A DNA stretch of 64,000 bases from positions 1-64,000 of the forward strand of contig NZ_JACXIZ010000026.1 of the NCBI RefSeq assembly GCF_014705605.1, in the 5' to 3' direction. The DNA is from Paenibacillus sabuli (GTDB lineage Bacteria; Bacillota; Bacilli; Paenibacillales; Paenibacillaceae). The position numbers were made by a program, and so were the translations under genes. A model generated the notes under the pieces. That model worked only from the letters and a program-made list of their open reading frames with translations, did not search any database and was not told the origin of the DNA. Shown here one piece after another: positions 41,765-50,792 of this stretch; the stretch's first letter is position 1, and every line of letters starts with the position of its first letter.

Positions 41765-42570
41765 TCGCCGGGCGCTTGGCCGGTGAGGCTGTGGAACGCC
41801 TTGTAGAAGTTGGAGATATTGGCGAAGCCGCACTCCAGCGCGATGTCGAGGACCGTGCGGTCGGTCTCCTCCAGCAAGCGGATCGCCTGGCCGATCCGCT
41901 TGCGCTTGATGTATTGGGCCGGTCCGACGCCGTTCGTGCGGGTGAAGGCCTTGGAGAAGGCCGTCGGGCTCATGTGCGCGATCCGCGCCAGCTCCTCCAG
42001 GCGGATCGGCCGTCCGAAATGGGCGTCGATGTGCGCGATGGCCGCTGCCATGCGCGGCGGGATGACAGCGCGCCGTCCGGCGGGCAGCTCGATCCTGCGG
42101 GCGATGCCGGTCAGGATCTGGGCCGCGCAGGCGGCGAGCATGACCCGGCTGTAGCCGTCGGGCGAGCGCTCCTCGCGATCGACCAGCTCCAGCAGCCGGG
42201 TGAGCGCAGGGCCGGCGGCTACGATCCGATGTTTCTGGCCCCCGGCGCCCGCCTCGGTGAAGAGCGGCAGCAGTCCGGTATCGTACAGATAGCGCGGCTC
42301 CAATTCCATCGTCATCAGCTCCAGCGGCTGCTCGGCGCTTACGCGCTCGAAGCGCCGCTTTTCCTCGTTGCCCAGCAGTACGATGTCGCCGCTGTGTATG
42401 GACTCTGCCAATCCCCCGATGCGCCACACCGCCTCGCCCTGCCGCACCCACACAATCTTGAAGCAATGCGAGACGTACAGCTTGCCTGAAGTGCTGGCGC
42501 TGTGGAACAGGTGCCGCCGGATCCGGATCGCCTGCTCGGGGTGCTGCGTGGACAGGCCTGTATCGGACAT
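41746..42570 (-). CDS. AraC family transcriptional regulator
   Basis: 274 residues. Cupin-like sensor (HCFKIVWVRQGEAVWRIGGL, SGDIVLLGNEEKRRF) and two C-terminal HTH motifs (IRLEELARIAHMSPTAFSKA; VLDIALECGFANISNFYKAF), ending GQAPGDYR. Its 3' end overlaps that of the convergent sialidase-fold gene by 19 bases. It is divergent from the oxidoreductase pair that begins at 42730, 160 bp away, and is the obvious candidate to control it. Confidence 0.9.
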   Translation of the reverse strand: MSDTGLSTQHPEQAIRIRRHLFHSASTSGKLYVSHCFKIVWVRQGEAVWRIGGLAESIHSGDIVLLGNEEKRRFERVSAEQPLELMTMELEPRYLYDTGLLPLFTEAGAGGQKHRIVAAGPALTRLLELVDREERSPDGYSRVMLAACAAQILTGIARRIELPAGRRAVIPPRMAAAIAHIDAHFGRPIRLEELARIAHMSPTAFSKAFTRTNGVGPAQYIKRKRIGQAIRLLEETDRTVLDIALECGFANISNFYKAFHSLTGQAPGDYRGGP

Positions 42571-42729
42571 GGGATGCCTCGCCTCCTGTATTGAAATTGC
42601 AAAAAAGTAGACACTTCGGCCAAAAGAGAAGAAGAGATAACCCGTGAATCTGCTAAGCTTAAGCTATAGTTCAATTATAGCAGGTTGCAAAAAAGAAGAC
42701 CAAGCAAGCTGCGCGGGGAGGAAGACGAA

Positions 42730-43440
42730 GTGACCTATGATCTGATCATTGTCGGCGCGACCACGACGGCGCTCGGCGTGGCGCAGGCGGTGCAGGGCCG
42801 GCTGAAGACGCTCATCGTCAACGCGACGGAGATGGTGGCCTACGAGTTCGTCAATACGTACAAGCAGCCGGAGCTCTATACGCAGGGCGCGGCGTATAAC
42901 GCGCAATTCCGCGAGCTGGAGGCCGATGTGCTGCTCGGCACGGAGGTCGTCTCCGTCGCGAAAAGCGCGGACGGCGGCTATACGCTAGAGCTGCTCGGCC
43001 CGGGCGGATATCGCACGGTGACGGGGGCGCGGCTCGTCGATACGACGCTGGAGCGCGAGGCGGCGGCCGAGGGCAAGTCGCTCAACGCGCTGCTCATCCA
43101 GCAGCAGGGCGAGCCGTTGCCGGCGCTGCAATGGCCGGGCATGGAGCTGGTGCCGGAGACGCACGACCATGCGTACACGACGGCGATCCTCAAGTTCGAC
43201 TGCGCGCCGCAGTGGGACGTGGCCGAGGCGCGGCATCGCCTGGTGGAGGCGTGGCTGGAGCGGCCGGAGGCGCTGCAGAGCTGGCGGATGGCGGCGATCG
43301 CCTTCTGCTTTGACGAGCGGACGCAGGCTGGGCAGTGGGCCGAGGGCACCCGGTATGCGGTGCTGCCGGCGGCGGCCTACGCCCGCCCGGAGGAGAGCAT
43401 CGCGGCAGGCGGCGAACTGGGAAGGAGCTGGGTATCATGA
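42730..43440 (+). CDS. Short protein with degenerate Rossmann start, partner of the next oxidoreductase
   Basis: 236 residues. It opens like an FAD-binding protein (YDLIIVGATTTALGVAQAVQ), but the dinucleotide loop is GATTTA instead of GxGxxG. The following strand ends LIVNA instead of a ribose-binding Glu. The region NTYKQPELYTQGAAYNAQF and the central GARLVDTTLER (compare DATAD in the partner) are also seen in FAD-dependent oxidoreductases. The GTG at 42730 follows GGGGAGG. It ends within the start of the next gene (ATGA), so both are translated together, probably as a complex. Likely a non-FAD-binding subunit or diverged duplicate. Function unknown. Confidence 0.65.
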   Translation: MTYDLIIVGATTTALGVAQAVQGRLKTLIVNATEMVAYEFVNTYKQPELYTQGAAYNAQFRELEADVLLGTEVVSVAKSADGGYTLELLGPGGYRTVTGARLVDTTLEREAAAEGKSLNALLIQQQGEPLPALQWPGMELVPETHDHAYTTAILKFDCAPQWDVAEARHRLVEAWLERPEALQSWRMAAIAFCFDERTQAGQWAEGTRYAVLPAAAYARPEESIAAGGELGRSWVS

Positions 43441-45326
43441 TGAAGCATCGGAAAATGGTGGACGGCGCGCTCGTCGAGACGGCGGCGGAGGCGGTGCAAT
43501 TCGAGGAGCGGGTCGACGTGCTGGTGGCGGGCGTGGGCTCCGCCGGCGCGATCGCGGTCATCGCCGCGTCCGCCCAGGGGGCGAGCGTGCTCGGCGTCGA
43601 CCGTCTGCCCGGCATCGGCGGCATGGGGACGATGGGCTACGTGCATGGCTATTATTACGGCTTGCCCGGCGGCCTGCATGTCGACATCGACGAAGAGGCG
43701 CAGCAGATGGGGCGGGAGCACTTCCTCAGCCGGGTCGAGGCCAAGAAGTACATCATGGAGAATCGCATCACCGCGCACGGCGCGCGGCTGGCGCTGGAGA
43801 CGAGCGTGAGCGGGGTGTACCTGGACGGCCAGACGGTCAAGGGGGTCTCGCTGTTCTGCAAGGGGAGGCAGTGGAATGTCGCCTGCCATACGCTGATCGA
43901 TGCGACCGCCGATGCGATCGTATCCATGCTGGCGGGCAGCCGGACGCACATCGGCCGCGAATCCGACGGCAAGACGCGGCCGTTCACGAGCGTCAAGGTG
44001 TGGCTGACCAAGAGCGGCACGCTCACGAGGACCAACCACGACAGCGGCTATGTCGACCAGTACGATCCGCTGGCGCTCTCGCGGGGCATCCTGCAGGCCC
44101 ATGCGAGCCAGCTGCTGGAGGAATTCCGCGACGAAGCGAAGCGGGTGCTGTTCTTCGCGCCGTTCATCGGCGTCCGCGAGGGCCGCATCATCGAGACCGA
44201 GCATCGGATCACGATGCAGGAGGTCGTGGCCGGCGTGCGCGAGGAGGAGGTGCTGTTCTACGGATACAGCGACTTCGACAAGCACGGCAAGGACAACGTG
44301 CTGGAGAGCGACGAGCTGCAGGACCTGTACGTCGCGGCCAATCTCAGCACCGCTTGCTTCTCCGTGCCGGTGACGCTGCGCGCGATGACGCCCAAGGGAT
44401 TCAAGGGACTGCTGGCCGCCGGGCGCCACATCGGGATGGATCACGATGTCGCCAGCCTGCTGCGGATGCAGCGCGACATGCAGAAGTGCGGCGAGAGCGC
44501 GGGCGTCGTGGCGGCGCTGGCGGCGCGGCGGGGCGTGGACGTGTCCGAGGTGCCGTACCCCGAGGTGCGGGATATCCTCACGGCGAGCGGCAGCCTGACG
44601 GCGGAGCACGACAAGGGCATCCTGTTCGACGATTCCTTCCGCCGCGAGCCGATCCGCTGGATGACGGACGCGGACGAGATGCGCGCCGCGCTCGCCACCG
44701 ATATGCCCGGCGTGGCGATCTATTCGGCCAAGCTGCTCGGCAGCCGGATCGCGCCGCAGCTGCGCGAGTGGATCGGGGCGACCGACGCGATGCTGCGCTA
44801 CGGCGCGGCGATTGCGCTCGGCATGACGGGGGATCGCGCGGCTGCGCCGGTGCTGCGCGAGATCGTGGAGCGCCGCGACGCCTTGTACTTCAAGGACTGC
44901 CGCCGCACCAATCAATTCCGCAGCGCGATCGCGATCTACCTGCTCGGCCGGCTGGGCGATGCGGACAGCGTGCCGCTGCTGACGGATATCCTCTGCGACG
45001 AGGACGAATATGCGAAGCCGTTGTACCATGAGATCACCGAGCCGAGCTACAAGATCAACGCGAGCAAAAATTTCAACGAGCTGTACTTCCAGATCATCTC
45101 GCACGCGGCGATGGCACTCATCCGCATCGCCCGGGCCCATCCGGACCAAGCGGCTGCGATCAAGGAACGGCTGCGCGCTGCCTTCGGCGACGACCGCCAT
45201 CTGCTGCACGTAACGACGCTGCCGAAGCTGACCTACGAGTACGAGACGGTCGACAACGTGCGCGCCTATGTGCTTGCCTTCTGCGAGGCGAAGGAGCAGG
45301 CACGGACCGCGGGCGCGGCGATGTAG
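43437..45326 (+). CDS. FAD-dependent oxidoreductase with C-terminal HEAT-like repeats
   Basis: 629 residues. FAD-binding N-terminus VDVLVAGVGSAGAIAVIAAS, then SVLGVDRLPGIGGMGTMG. LIDATADAIVSMLAG and a second FAD stretch GHHI-like in GRHIGMDHDVASLLRMQRDM match the PF12831-type family. Residues from about 430 form helical pairs (LRYGAAIALGMTGDRAAAPV; IAIYLLGRLGDADSVPLL), resembling HEAT repeats. The ATG at 43437 overlaps the previous stop. Such proteins act on sugar or polyol derivatives in carbohydrate loci, but the substrate is unknown. The AraC gene upstream is the likely regulator. Confidence 0.8.
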   Translation: MMKHRKMVDGALVETAAEAVQFEERVDVLVAGVGSAGAIAVIAASAQGASVLGVDRLPGIGGMGTMGYVHGYYYGLPGGLHVDIDEEAQQMGREHFLSRVEAKKYIMENRITAHGARLALETSVSGVYLDGQTVKGVSLFCKGRQWNVACHTLIDATADAIVSMLAGSRTHIGRESDGKTRPFTSVKVWLTKSGTLTRTNHDSGYVDQYDPLALSRGILQAHASQLLEEFRDEAKRVLFFAPFIGVREGRIIETEHRITMQEVVAGVREEEVLFYGYSDFDKHGKDNVLESDELQDLYVAANLSTACFSVPVTLRAMTPKGFKGLLAAGRHIGMDHDVASLLRMQRDMQKCGESAGVVAALAARRGVDVSEVPYPEVRDILTASGSLTAEHDKGILFDDSFRREPIRWMTDADEMRAALATDMPGVAIYSAKLLGSRIAPQLREWIGATDAMLRYGAAIALGMTGDRAAAPVLREIVERRDALYFKDCRRTNQFRSAIAIYLLGRLGDADSVPLLTDILCDEDEYAKPLYHEITEPSYKINASKNFNELYFQIISHAAMALIRIARAHPDQAAAIKERLRAAFGDDRHLLHVTTLPKLTYEYETVDNVRAYVLAFCEAKEQARTAGAAM

Positions 45327-45451
45327 CCGGGGACCGAGGACCGGGGGCCGGCATTGCTGGGCAAGGCGGGGTTACCGGGCGAGCAGGACTGCCGGGTGAA
45401 TTGACACGGCCGGGGGAGCAGGATGGCCGGGAAAGTCGTTAAACAATGGAG

Positions 45452-45486
45452 GAGCTGTCGCCGCAGAGGCGACAGCTTTTTTTGAA
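45452..45486 (+). terminator. Rho-independent terminator
   Basis: AGCTGTCGCC and GGCGACAGCT form a perfect 10-bp stem around GCAGA, followed by seven T's. Ends the oxidoreductase operon. Confidence 0.9.
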
Positions 45487-45499
45487 TTAGGCGTGCCCA

Positions 45500-45668
45500 G
45501 ATTCACGCGGCGGGAGGCGACTACACGCCGAAAAGTCGATCTGTGTGGCTTGCTCCTGTGAGAGGCGACGTCACGAGTGGGCTCATGCTCATGCATCTGT
45601 AATGGACATGAGAGACGCTTAGCGGGAATGATGGGCCGTTTAGGGAGCGGAAATGACCGCTAAGCGTC
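45500..45668. repeat. Intergenic repeat element, copy A, with a perfect inverted repeat
   Basis: Blocks GATTCACGC-GCGGG, TACACGCCGAAAAG and the 21-bp CATCTGTAATGGACATGAGAG (45594-45614) recur in the same order at 58230-58327. Directly after, GACGCTTAGCGG (45614-45625) and CCGCTAAGCGTC (45657-45668) form a perfect 12-bp inverted repeat. No protein is encoded. Probably a dispersed intergenic element of this genome. Confidence 0.65.
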
Positions 45669-45907
45669 GCTGGTGTCCGTTAGAGCTGCCCGCGTCCGAT
45701 TGATGCGTCTCGCCGCGGGTGTTCGTTAGCGGTAGGCCACGTGTTCGGTAGGCCACACGTTCGGGGGGAACCGTTGCAGGTCATGCTGAGTTTGCTTTGC
45801 AGCGACAGCTTGCTTGTTCCGGCTTGCCGAGTGTTTACCTGGTATTGCGGTTGAACGGATTAAAGGGCGGTCGAATCGTGTAAAGTAAGTAAAACGAAAT
45901 TTTTATA

Positions 45908-45956
45908 TTGCAATCGGTTACATGAGAGGCTATACTTTTGGTAATTGAAACGTTTC
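45908..45956 (+). promoter_or_regulatory. Promoter and LacI-type operator O1 for the glycan locus
   Basis: TTGCAA (45908-45913) and TATACT (45931-45936) are 17 bp apart, a good sigma-A promoter. The palindrome GAAACGTTTC (45947-45956) lies at the predicted transcription start, the classic site for repression. The same decamer occurs three more times, at 46125, 50783 and 50910. Two LacI-type genes lie in the same cluster. Confidence 0.7.
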
Positions 45957-45980
45957 GATTTCAATTCTGGCACGACTGCT

Positions 45981-45994
45981 TGAAAACGATATGA
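45981..45994 (+). promoter_or_regulatory. Possible cre (CcpA) site
   Basis: TGAAAACGATATGA matches the cre consensus TGWAANCGNTNWCA except at position 13. It lies in the leader downstream of the promoter, compatible with catabolite repression. Symmetry is poor, so moderate support only. Confidence 0.35.
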
Positions 45995-46124
45995 GGTTGC
46001 ATTCCATCATGTATTCTTGAAAATTCGCTTTAAACGAGGATCGCGCAAGAGTGGATAAGGTTTTGGAAGAGCTCTATGAATGGGGATGTTTAGTGTAGAG
46101 GTACAAAATAGATTGCTGAATATT

Positions 46125-46134
46125 GAAACGTTTC
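46125..46134 (+). promoter_or_regulatory. LacI-type operator O2
   Basis: GAAACGTTTC, identical to O1. The centre-to-centre distance to O1 is 178 bp, close to 17 DNA turns, so looping by a tetrameric or paired repressor is possible. Confidence 0.6.
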
Positions 46135-46310
46135 GAATTCCCTTGAACTAGGCGGTCGTACTTGAACTAGGGGGCGTAGAAGCGAAGGACGAGGAATGAT
46201 GGACGATAATTGATGAAGGAAGCGCGAGGCATGAAGAAGGACCAACGAGCAACGATTAAGGCTGATTAGGACGATTAGGACGATTAGAACGATAAAGAAG
46301 GAGGCTGCTT

Positions 46311-49300
46311 ATGCCTGCAAAACACGAATCCATCCTGCCGATCGCGAAGGCGCAAGCCGAGCATCAATTCTGCCTCGAGGCGGGGGAGGTCCGATTCACA
46401 TTCTGGAACAGCGGCGAGCTGTATGAGGCCGCGCATCGCAGGGCCGGGACGATGATCAATCAGTGGCACGGCAATCCGATCGACGGGGCGCTGAGCAATC
46501 TGTATCTGCGCGTGCTCCGCGGCCCTCGCGTGCTGCGGGTGGCGCCGCTGCTCGGGCCGCAGTCCGCAAGCGCGCTCACGCATCGCTCCGCCACGCGGGT
46601 CGTCTGGGAAGGACGGCTCGAGGAGATCGCCTACCGCGTCGTGTTCGCGCTTGCCGAGGGCGGGACCTGGTTCTGGCGGGTGATGGTCGACGGACGCGCC
46701 GCCGAGATGTCGGACGCGCACGCCGCGGCGCTGGAGGTCGACGTCGTGTACGGGCAGGATGTCGGTCTGGCGGCCAAGGGAGCAGTGCGGAGCAACGAAG
46801 CGTACGTCTCCCAATACATCGACCATGCCGTGTTCCGCTCGCCCGAGCGGGGCTATGTCGTCTGCTCCCGCCAGAATCAGCCGCAGCAGGGCGGCCGGTT
46901 TCCGTATCTGCAGCAAGGCGCGATCACGGGGGCGGCGGGGTACAGCACCGACGGCTTCCAGTTCTACGGTCTGTCTTACAAGGAGACGAACCGTCCCGAG
47001 GCGTTGTGGCAGGCGGAGCTGCCGAGTACGGTGTACCAGTACGAATTCGCGTATACGGGGCTGCAGTCCGGGCGCGCGGCGCAATCGGGCATAGCCGAAT
47101 TCGTCTTCTACGGGATGTTCGCGGAGGATCATCCGGATGCCGTGACGGCGCTGGAGTACGAGGAAGAGCTGCGGCGGGCGTGGGCGCAGGTACAGGAGCA
47201 GGACGCCGAGGCAGAGGGGGGGCGGAGCGGCGAATCGAAGATTGCAGCCCGCCCTGAGCCCGCTGCCGCGCCGCACAGCGCGTCCGAGGCAGCCCTGAGC
47301 GGCGCGCCGGCGGCGGGTCGGCGCGCTCCGACGCTCGGCGAGCCGCTGCAGACGGCCGAGCTGACGCCGGCCGAGATCGAGCGGCTCTACCCGAGCCGCT
47401 CGCAGGAGGAATGGGCGGAGGGGCGGCTGTTGTCGTTTTTCACGGACACCTACGAGCATGTCGTGCTCAAGGCCAAGGAACGGCTCGTGGAACGGCCGCA
47501 CGGCCATATCGTGATGAGCGGCGGCAACGACCGCCTGGGCGTGCCGGTCCTGGCTTCGACCTCTTATATGTACGGAATCTTCAATGCGCAGCTCGTCGTC
47601 GGCAACACGACCTACAACAAGCTGCTCACCAATGCCCGCAACGCGCTCAACGTGATGAAGACGTCGGGGCAGCGCATCTATGTGGAGATCGGGGGCGTCT
47701 ATCGGCTGCTGGCGATGCCGTCGCTGTACGAGATCGGCTTCAACTATGCCCGGTGGCACTACCGGACGGCGGACGAGACGTTCATCGTGACGAGCTTCAC
47801 GGCGACGGATGCGCCGCACTTGCAGCTGGAGCTGAAGACGGAGAGCGGCAAGCCGTACCGCTACCTCGTCACCCAGCAGATCGCGATGGATGCCAATGAA
47901 TACGAGGCGCCGCCGCAGGTCAAGCTGGAGGGCCGCACGCTCGAGCTGCGGGCGGGCGAGGCGGCGCCGAGCGCCAAGGCCTATCCGGCGCTCTGCTACC
48001 GCCTCCACGTGGAGGGCGCAGAGCTGACGCTGACGGACGAGCGGGCGCTGCGGGCGGACGCCGCGCCGGGCTCGGCCGCATTGGTCGCGCTCGCGCTCGG
48101 CCCGACAGCGGCGTGGACGATGGTCGTGCAAGGGCTGCTGGACGGCGGTGCCGGACCGGTACCTGATCCGGGGCCAACATCTGGGCCAGCGGCACAGCCC
48201 GGGCCGGCGCGGCGCGAGGCCGCGGCCGAAGCCGCGCGCTACCGCGAGTTCCTGCGCGGCGTGATGAACGGCTTCCGCCTGACGCAGGGCGGGGCGTGCG
48301 ATGCCGAACTAGAGCGGCTCAATGCGCTGGCCTGGTGGTACACCCACAATATGCTCGTGCACTATTCGACGCCGCACGGGCTGGAGCAGTACGGCGGCGC
48401 GGCCTGGGGGACGCGCGACGTCTGTCAAGGGCCGACGGAGTACTTCCTGGCGACGCACAAGTTCGAGACGGTCAGGGAGATCCTGCGCACCGTCTACGCG
48501 CACCAGTATGAGGACGACGGCAATTGGCCGCAATGGTTCATGTTCGACGCCTATGCCGGGATCCAGGCCGGCGAGAGCCATGGCGATGTCATCGTCTGGC
48601 CGCTCAAGGCGCTCGCCGATTACCTGGCCGCGACGGGCGACGAGGCCGTCCTCGAGGACCGGGTGCCGTACATGGATCGCGCGGCGAATGCCTTTACCGC
48701 GGAGCCGGTCTCGATCTACGCGCATGTGCGCAAGCAGCTCGCTTATATCCGGGAGCACTTCCTGCCGGGCACGCATCTGTCCGCATATGGCGACGGCGAC
48801 TGGGACGATACGCTGCAGCCGGCCGACCCGCGCATGAAGCAGTACATGACCAGCAGTTGGACGGTCGCGCTCACCTACCAGACGCTGCGCCGGCTGGCGG
48901 CGGCGCTGGCGCGCAGCCGCCCGGACGATGCGGCCGAGCTGGAGCGGCTGGCGGACGGCATCGAGGCGGACTTCCGCCGCTACATGCTCGATACGCCGGT
49001 CATCCCGGGCTTCGTCTATATGGAGCGGCCCGGGGAGGCGGAGCGGATGCTGCATCCGAGCGATACGCGCACGGGCATCCGCTACCGGCTGCTGCCGATG
49101 ACCCGCAGCATGATCGGCGAGCTGCTGACGCCGGAGCAGGCCGAGGCGCACTATAATCTCATCCTGGACGAGCTGGACTATCCCGACGGCGTGCGGCTGA
49201 TGGACCGGCCGGCGGACTATGCCGGCGGGGTGAGCCGGCACTTCAAGCGCGCCGAGCAAGGGGCGAACGTCGGCCGCGAGATCGGGCTGCAATACGTGCA

Positions 49301-49877
49301 TGCCCATATCCGCTTCGTCGAGGCGATGGCCAAGCTGGGCAAGTCCGAGGAGGCGTGGCACGGGCTGGCGCGGATCAATCCGGTCGGGCTGACGGAGGCG
49401 GTCCCGAATGCAGAGCTGCGCCAGCGCAACGCTTACTTCAGCAGCTCGGACGGCAAGTTCGCCACCCGCTACGAGGCGCAGGCGCACTTCGAGCGGCTGC
49501 GCGACGGCAGCGTCCCGGTCAAGGGCGGCTGGCGCATCTATTCGAGCGGGCCGGGCATCTACATGAATCAGTTGATCGCCAATTGCCTCGGCATTCGCGT
49601 GGAGCGGGGCGGGCTGCGTCTGGACCCGGTGCTGCCGGCGCGTCTGGACGGGCTGGAGCTGGCGTTCGCGTGGCGCGGTCGTCCGGTGACGTTCGTCTAT
49701 CGGCTCGGCAGCAGGGCGGAGGGACGCGTCATGCTCAATGGGCGCGAGCTGCCCGCCGTGGCCTGCTCGAATCGCTACCGCCGCGCCGGCTGGCGGATCG
49801 AGGGCGATGTGCTGGAGCGCGAGCTGGACGCAGACGGCAATACCATCGAGATCTACGTCGAAGAGGGAGGCGAATAA
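46311..49877 (+). CDS. Very large GH94-like glycoside phosphorylase/GH36-type enzyme
   Basis: 1188 residues, cytoplasmic. The N-terminal half is a beta-sandwich region of the glycosyltransferase-36/GH94 type (FTFWNSGELYEAAHRRAGTM). A low-complexity Ala/Glu/Pro linker lies at about 300-350. The (alpha/alpha)6 barrel begins near 660 (LNALAWWYTHNMLVHYSTPH) and carries the catalytic-acid motif YGDGDWDDTLQPADP and GTRDVCQGPTEYF. It ends with GGWRIYSSGPGIYMNQLI and a beta C-terminal domain. Length and layout fit oligoglucan phosphorylases (beta-1,2 GH94, or GH149/GH161 relatives) that split intracellular beta-glucosides with phosphate. The exact linkage cannot be assigned. GAAGGAGG precedes the ATG. 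Controlled by the promoter/operators upstream. Confidence 0.75.
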   Translation: MPAKHESILPIAKAQAEHQFCLEAGEVRFTFWNSGELYEAAHRRAGTMINQWHGNPIDGALSNLYLRVLRGPRVLRVAPLLGPQSASALTHRSATRVVWEGRLEEIAYRVVFALAEGGTWFWRVMVDGRAAEMSDAHAAALEVDVVYGQDVGLAAKGAVRSNEAYVSQYIDHAVFRSPERGYVVCSRQNQPQQGGRFPYLQQGAITGAAGYSTDGFQFYGLSYKETNRPEALWQAELPSTVYQYEFAYTGLQSGRAAQSGIAEFVFYGMFAEDHPDAVTALEYEEELRRAWAQVQEQDAEAEGGRSGESKIAARPEPAAAPHSASEAALSGAPAAGRRAPTLGEPLQTAELTPAEIERLYPSRSQEEWAEGRLLSFFTDTYEHVVLKAKERLVERPHGHIVMSGGNDRLGVPVLASTSYMYGIFNAQLVVGNTTYNKLLTNARNALNVMKTSGQRIYVEIGGVYRLLAMPSLYEIGFNYARWHYRTADETFIVTSFTATDAPHLQLELKTESGKPYRYLVTQQIAMDANEYEAPPQVKLEGRTLELRAGEAAPSAKAYPALCYRLHVEGAELTLTDERALRADAAPGSAALVALALGPTAAWTMVVQGLLDGGAGPVPDPGPTSGPAAQPGPARREAAAEAARYREFLRGVMNGFRLTQGGACDAELERLNALAWWYTHNMLVHYSTPHGLEQYGGAAWGTRDVCQGPTEYFLATHKFETVREILRTVYAHQYEDDGNWPQWFMFDAYAGIQAGESHGDVIVWPLKALADYLAATGDEAVLEDRVPYMDRAANAFTAEPVSIYAHVRKQLAYIREHFLPGTHLSAYGDGDWDDTLQPADPRMKQYMTSSWTVALTYQTLRRLAAALARSRPDDAAELERLADGIEADFRRYMLDTPVIPGFVYMERPGEAERMLHPSDTRTGIRYRLLPMTRSMIGELLTPEQAEAHYNLILDELDYPDGVRLMDRPADYAGGVSRHFKRAEQGANVGREIGLQYVHAHIRFVEAMAKLGKSEEAWHGLARINPVGLTEAVPNAELRQRNAYFSSSDGKFATRYEAQAHFERLRDGSVPVKGGWRIYSSGPGIYMNQLIANCLGIRVERGGLRLDPVLPARLDGLELAFAWRGRPVTFVYRLGSRAEGRVMLNGRELPAVACSNRYRRAGWRIEGDVLERELDADGNTIEIYVEEGGE

Positions 49878-49878
49878 G

Positions 49879-50733
49879 ATGGAATGGAACGTCATGACGT
49901 TCAATCTGCGTGTCGATGCCGGCACGGCGCCCGAGGACGCATGGTCCTCGCGCTCGGCCCGCGTCGCAGCCGTGATTGCGCGGCATGCGCCGCATGTCGT
50001 CGGCACGCAGGAGGGGACGCGCGCGATGCTGGACCTGCTGCGCGGGCAGCTGGGCGATTACGCGTACGTCGGCGAGGGCAGGAGCCGCGAGCGGGCGGAC
50101 GAGTATTGCGCGATCTGGTACGATACGCGCGCGCTCGAGGCGGTGGAGTCCGGGCAATTCTGGCTGTCCGAGCAGCCGGACGCGCCCGGCAGCGTCAGCT
50201 GGGGCAGCGCTTATCCGCGCATCTGCACCTGGGCGCGGATGCGGGCGACGGACGGCTCGGACGGGCAGCTGCTCGTATGCAATACGCACCTCGATCACAT
50301 CAGCCAGCCGGCTCGCGAGGCGGGAGCGTGCCTGCTGTGGACGCGGCTGCGGCAGCTCTGTGCGGACACGGGATTGCCCGCTCTGCTGACGGGCGACTTC
50401 AATGCCGAGCCGGACAATGCGGCGATCCGCTTTTTGCGCGGCGAGCAGGAGCTCCAGGGCATGCGGGCGAATTTGCGGGACGCCTACAGCCTGACAGCCG
50501 ATCTGCCCACCGCTGCGCCTGCGCCGCGCCAAGGGTCAACTGCGGCGTGCGGGGCGGCAGGCTATGGCGCGACGTTTCACGATTTTCGAGGCGGCGAGGC
50601 GGGCGCGCCGATCGACTATATTTTTGCCACGCCCGGCCTCTCCTTTCGGGGGACGCAGGTGGTGCGGGAGCGAGTTGGCGGACGCTTTCCGTCCGATCAT
50701 TATCCGGTGATCACGACCGTCGCATCTGGATAA
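49879..50733 (+). CDS. Endonuclease/exonuclease/phosphatase (EEP) family protein
   Basis: 284 residues with no signal peptide. EEP fold motifs: VMTFNLRVD (metal Asn), VGTQEG (Glu), CNTHLDHIS, LTGDFNAEPDN (Asp/Asn pair), IDYIFATPG and the terminal SDHYPVITTV (Asp-His). Family members cleave phosphodiesters or act as sugar-phosphate or phospholipid phosphatases. Its start lies one base after the stop of the phosphorylase gene, so the two are coupled. A role in processing the sugar phosphate made by the phosphorylase is possible but unproved. Confidence 0.85.
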   Translation: MEWNVMTFNLRVDAGTAPEDAWSSRSARVAAVIARHAPHVVGTQEGTRAMLDLLRGQLGDYAYVGEGRSRERADEYCAIWYDTRALEAVESGQFWLSEQPDAPGSVSWGSAYPRICTWARMRATDGSDGQLLVCNTHLDHISQPAREAGACLLWTRLRQLCADTGLPALLTGDFNAEPDNAAIRFLRGEQELQGMRANLRDAYSLTADLPTAAPAPRQGSTAACGAAGYGATFHDFRGGEAGAPIDYIFATPGLSFRGTQVVRERVGGRFPSDHYPVITTVASG

Positions 50734-50741
50734 AAAAACGG

Positions 50742-50792
50742 TTGCATTTTTTACGGAAATGCGGTAAATTGAATTCATAAACGAAACGTTTC
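50742..50792 (+). promoter_or_regulatory. Promoter and LacI-type operator O3 for the importer operon
   Basis: TTGCAT (50742-50747) and TAAATT (50765-50770) are 17 bp apart. GAAACGTTTC (50783-50792) lies just downstream at the expected start point, repeating the arrangement at 45908. A second possible -10, TATACT, lies at 50828. Confidence 0.6.

Larger units (their letters stand above)
45669..46310. other. Gene-free region with promoter, two operators and a gene relic
   Basis: About 640 bp without a supported gene. It holds the promoter and operators listed separately. A 24-codon protein-like stretch ending at 46098 (NEDRARVDKVLEELYEWG) has a GTG but is preceded in frame by a stop and looks like a relic. 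A 9-bp tandem repeat GATTAGGAC, two perfect and one imperfect copies, lies at about 46267-46293 just before the ribosome site of the next gene. Confidence 0.5.

Noticed and set aside
43169-45031. Long alternative plus-strand frame overlapping the FAD oxidoreductase
   Set aside because: Arg/Ala/Gly-rich composition without motifs. The overlapped frame has clear FAD-binding signatures.
45947-45956. GAAACGTTTC as a CcpA cre site
   Set aside because: It does not fit TGWAANCGNTNWCA in register, and it recurs as an exact decamer only in the cluster with its own LacI genes.
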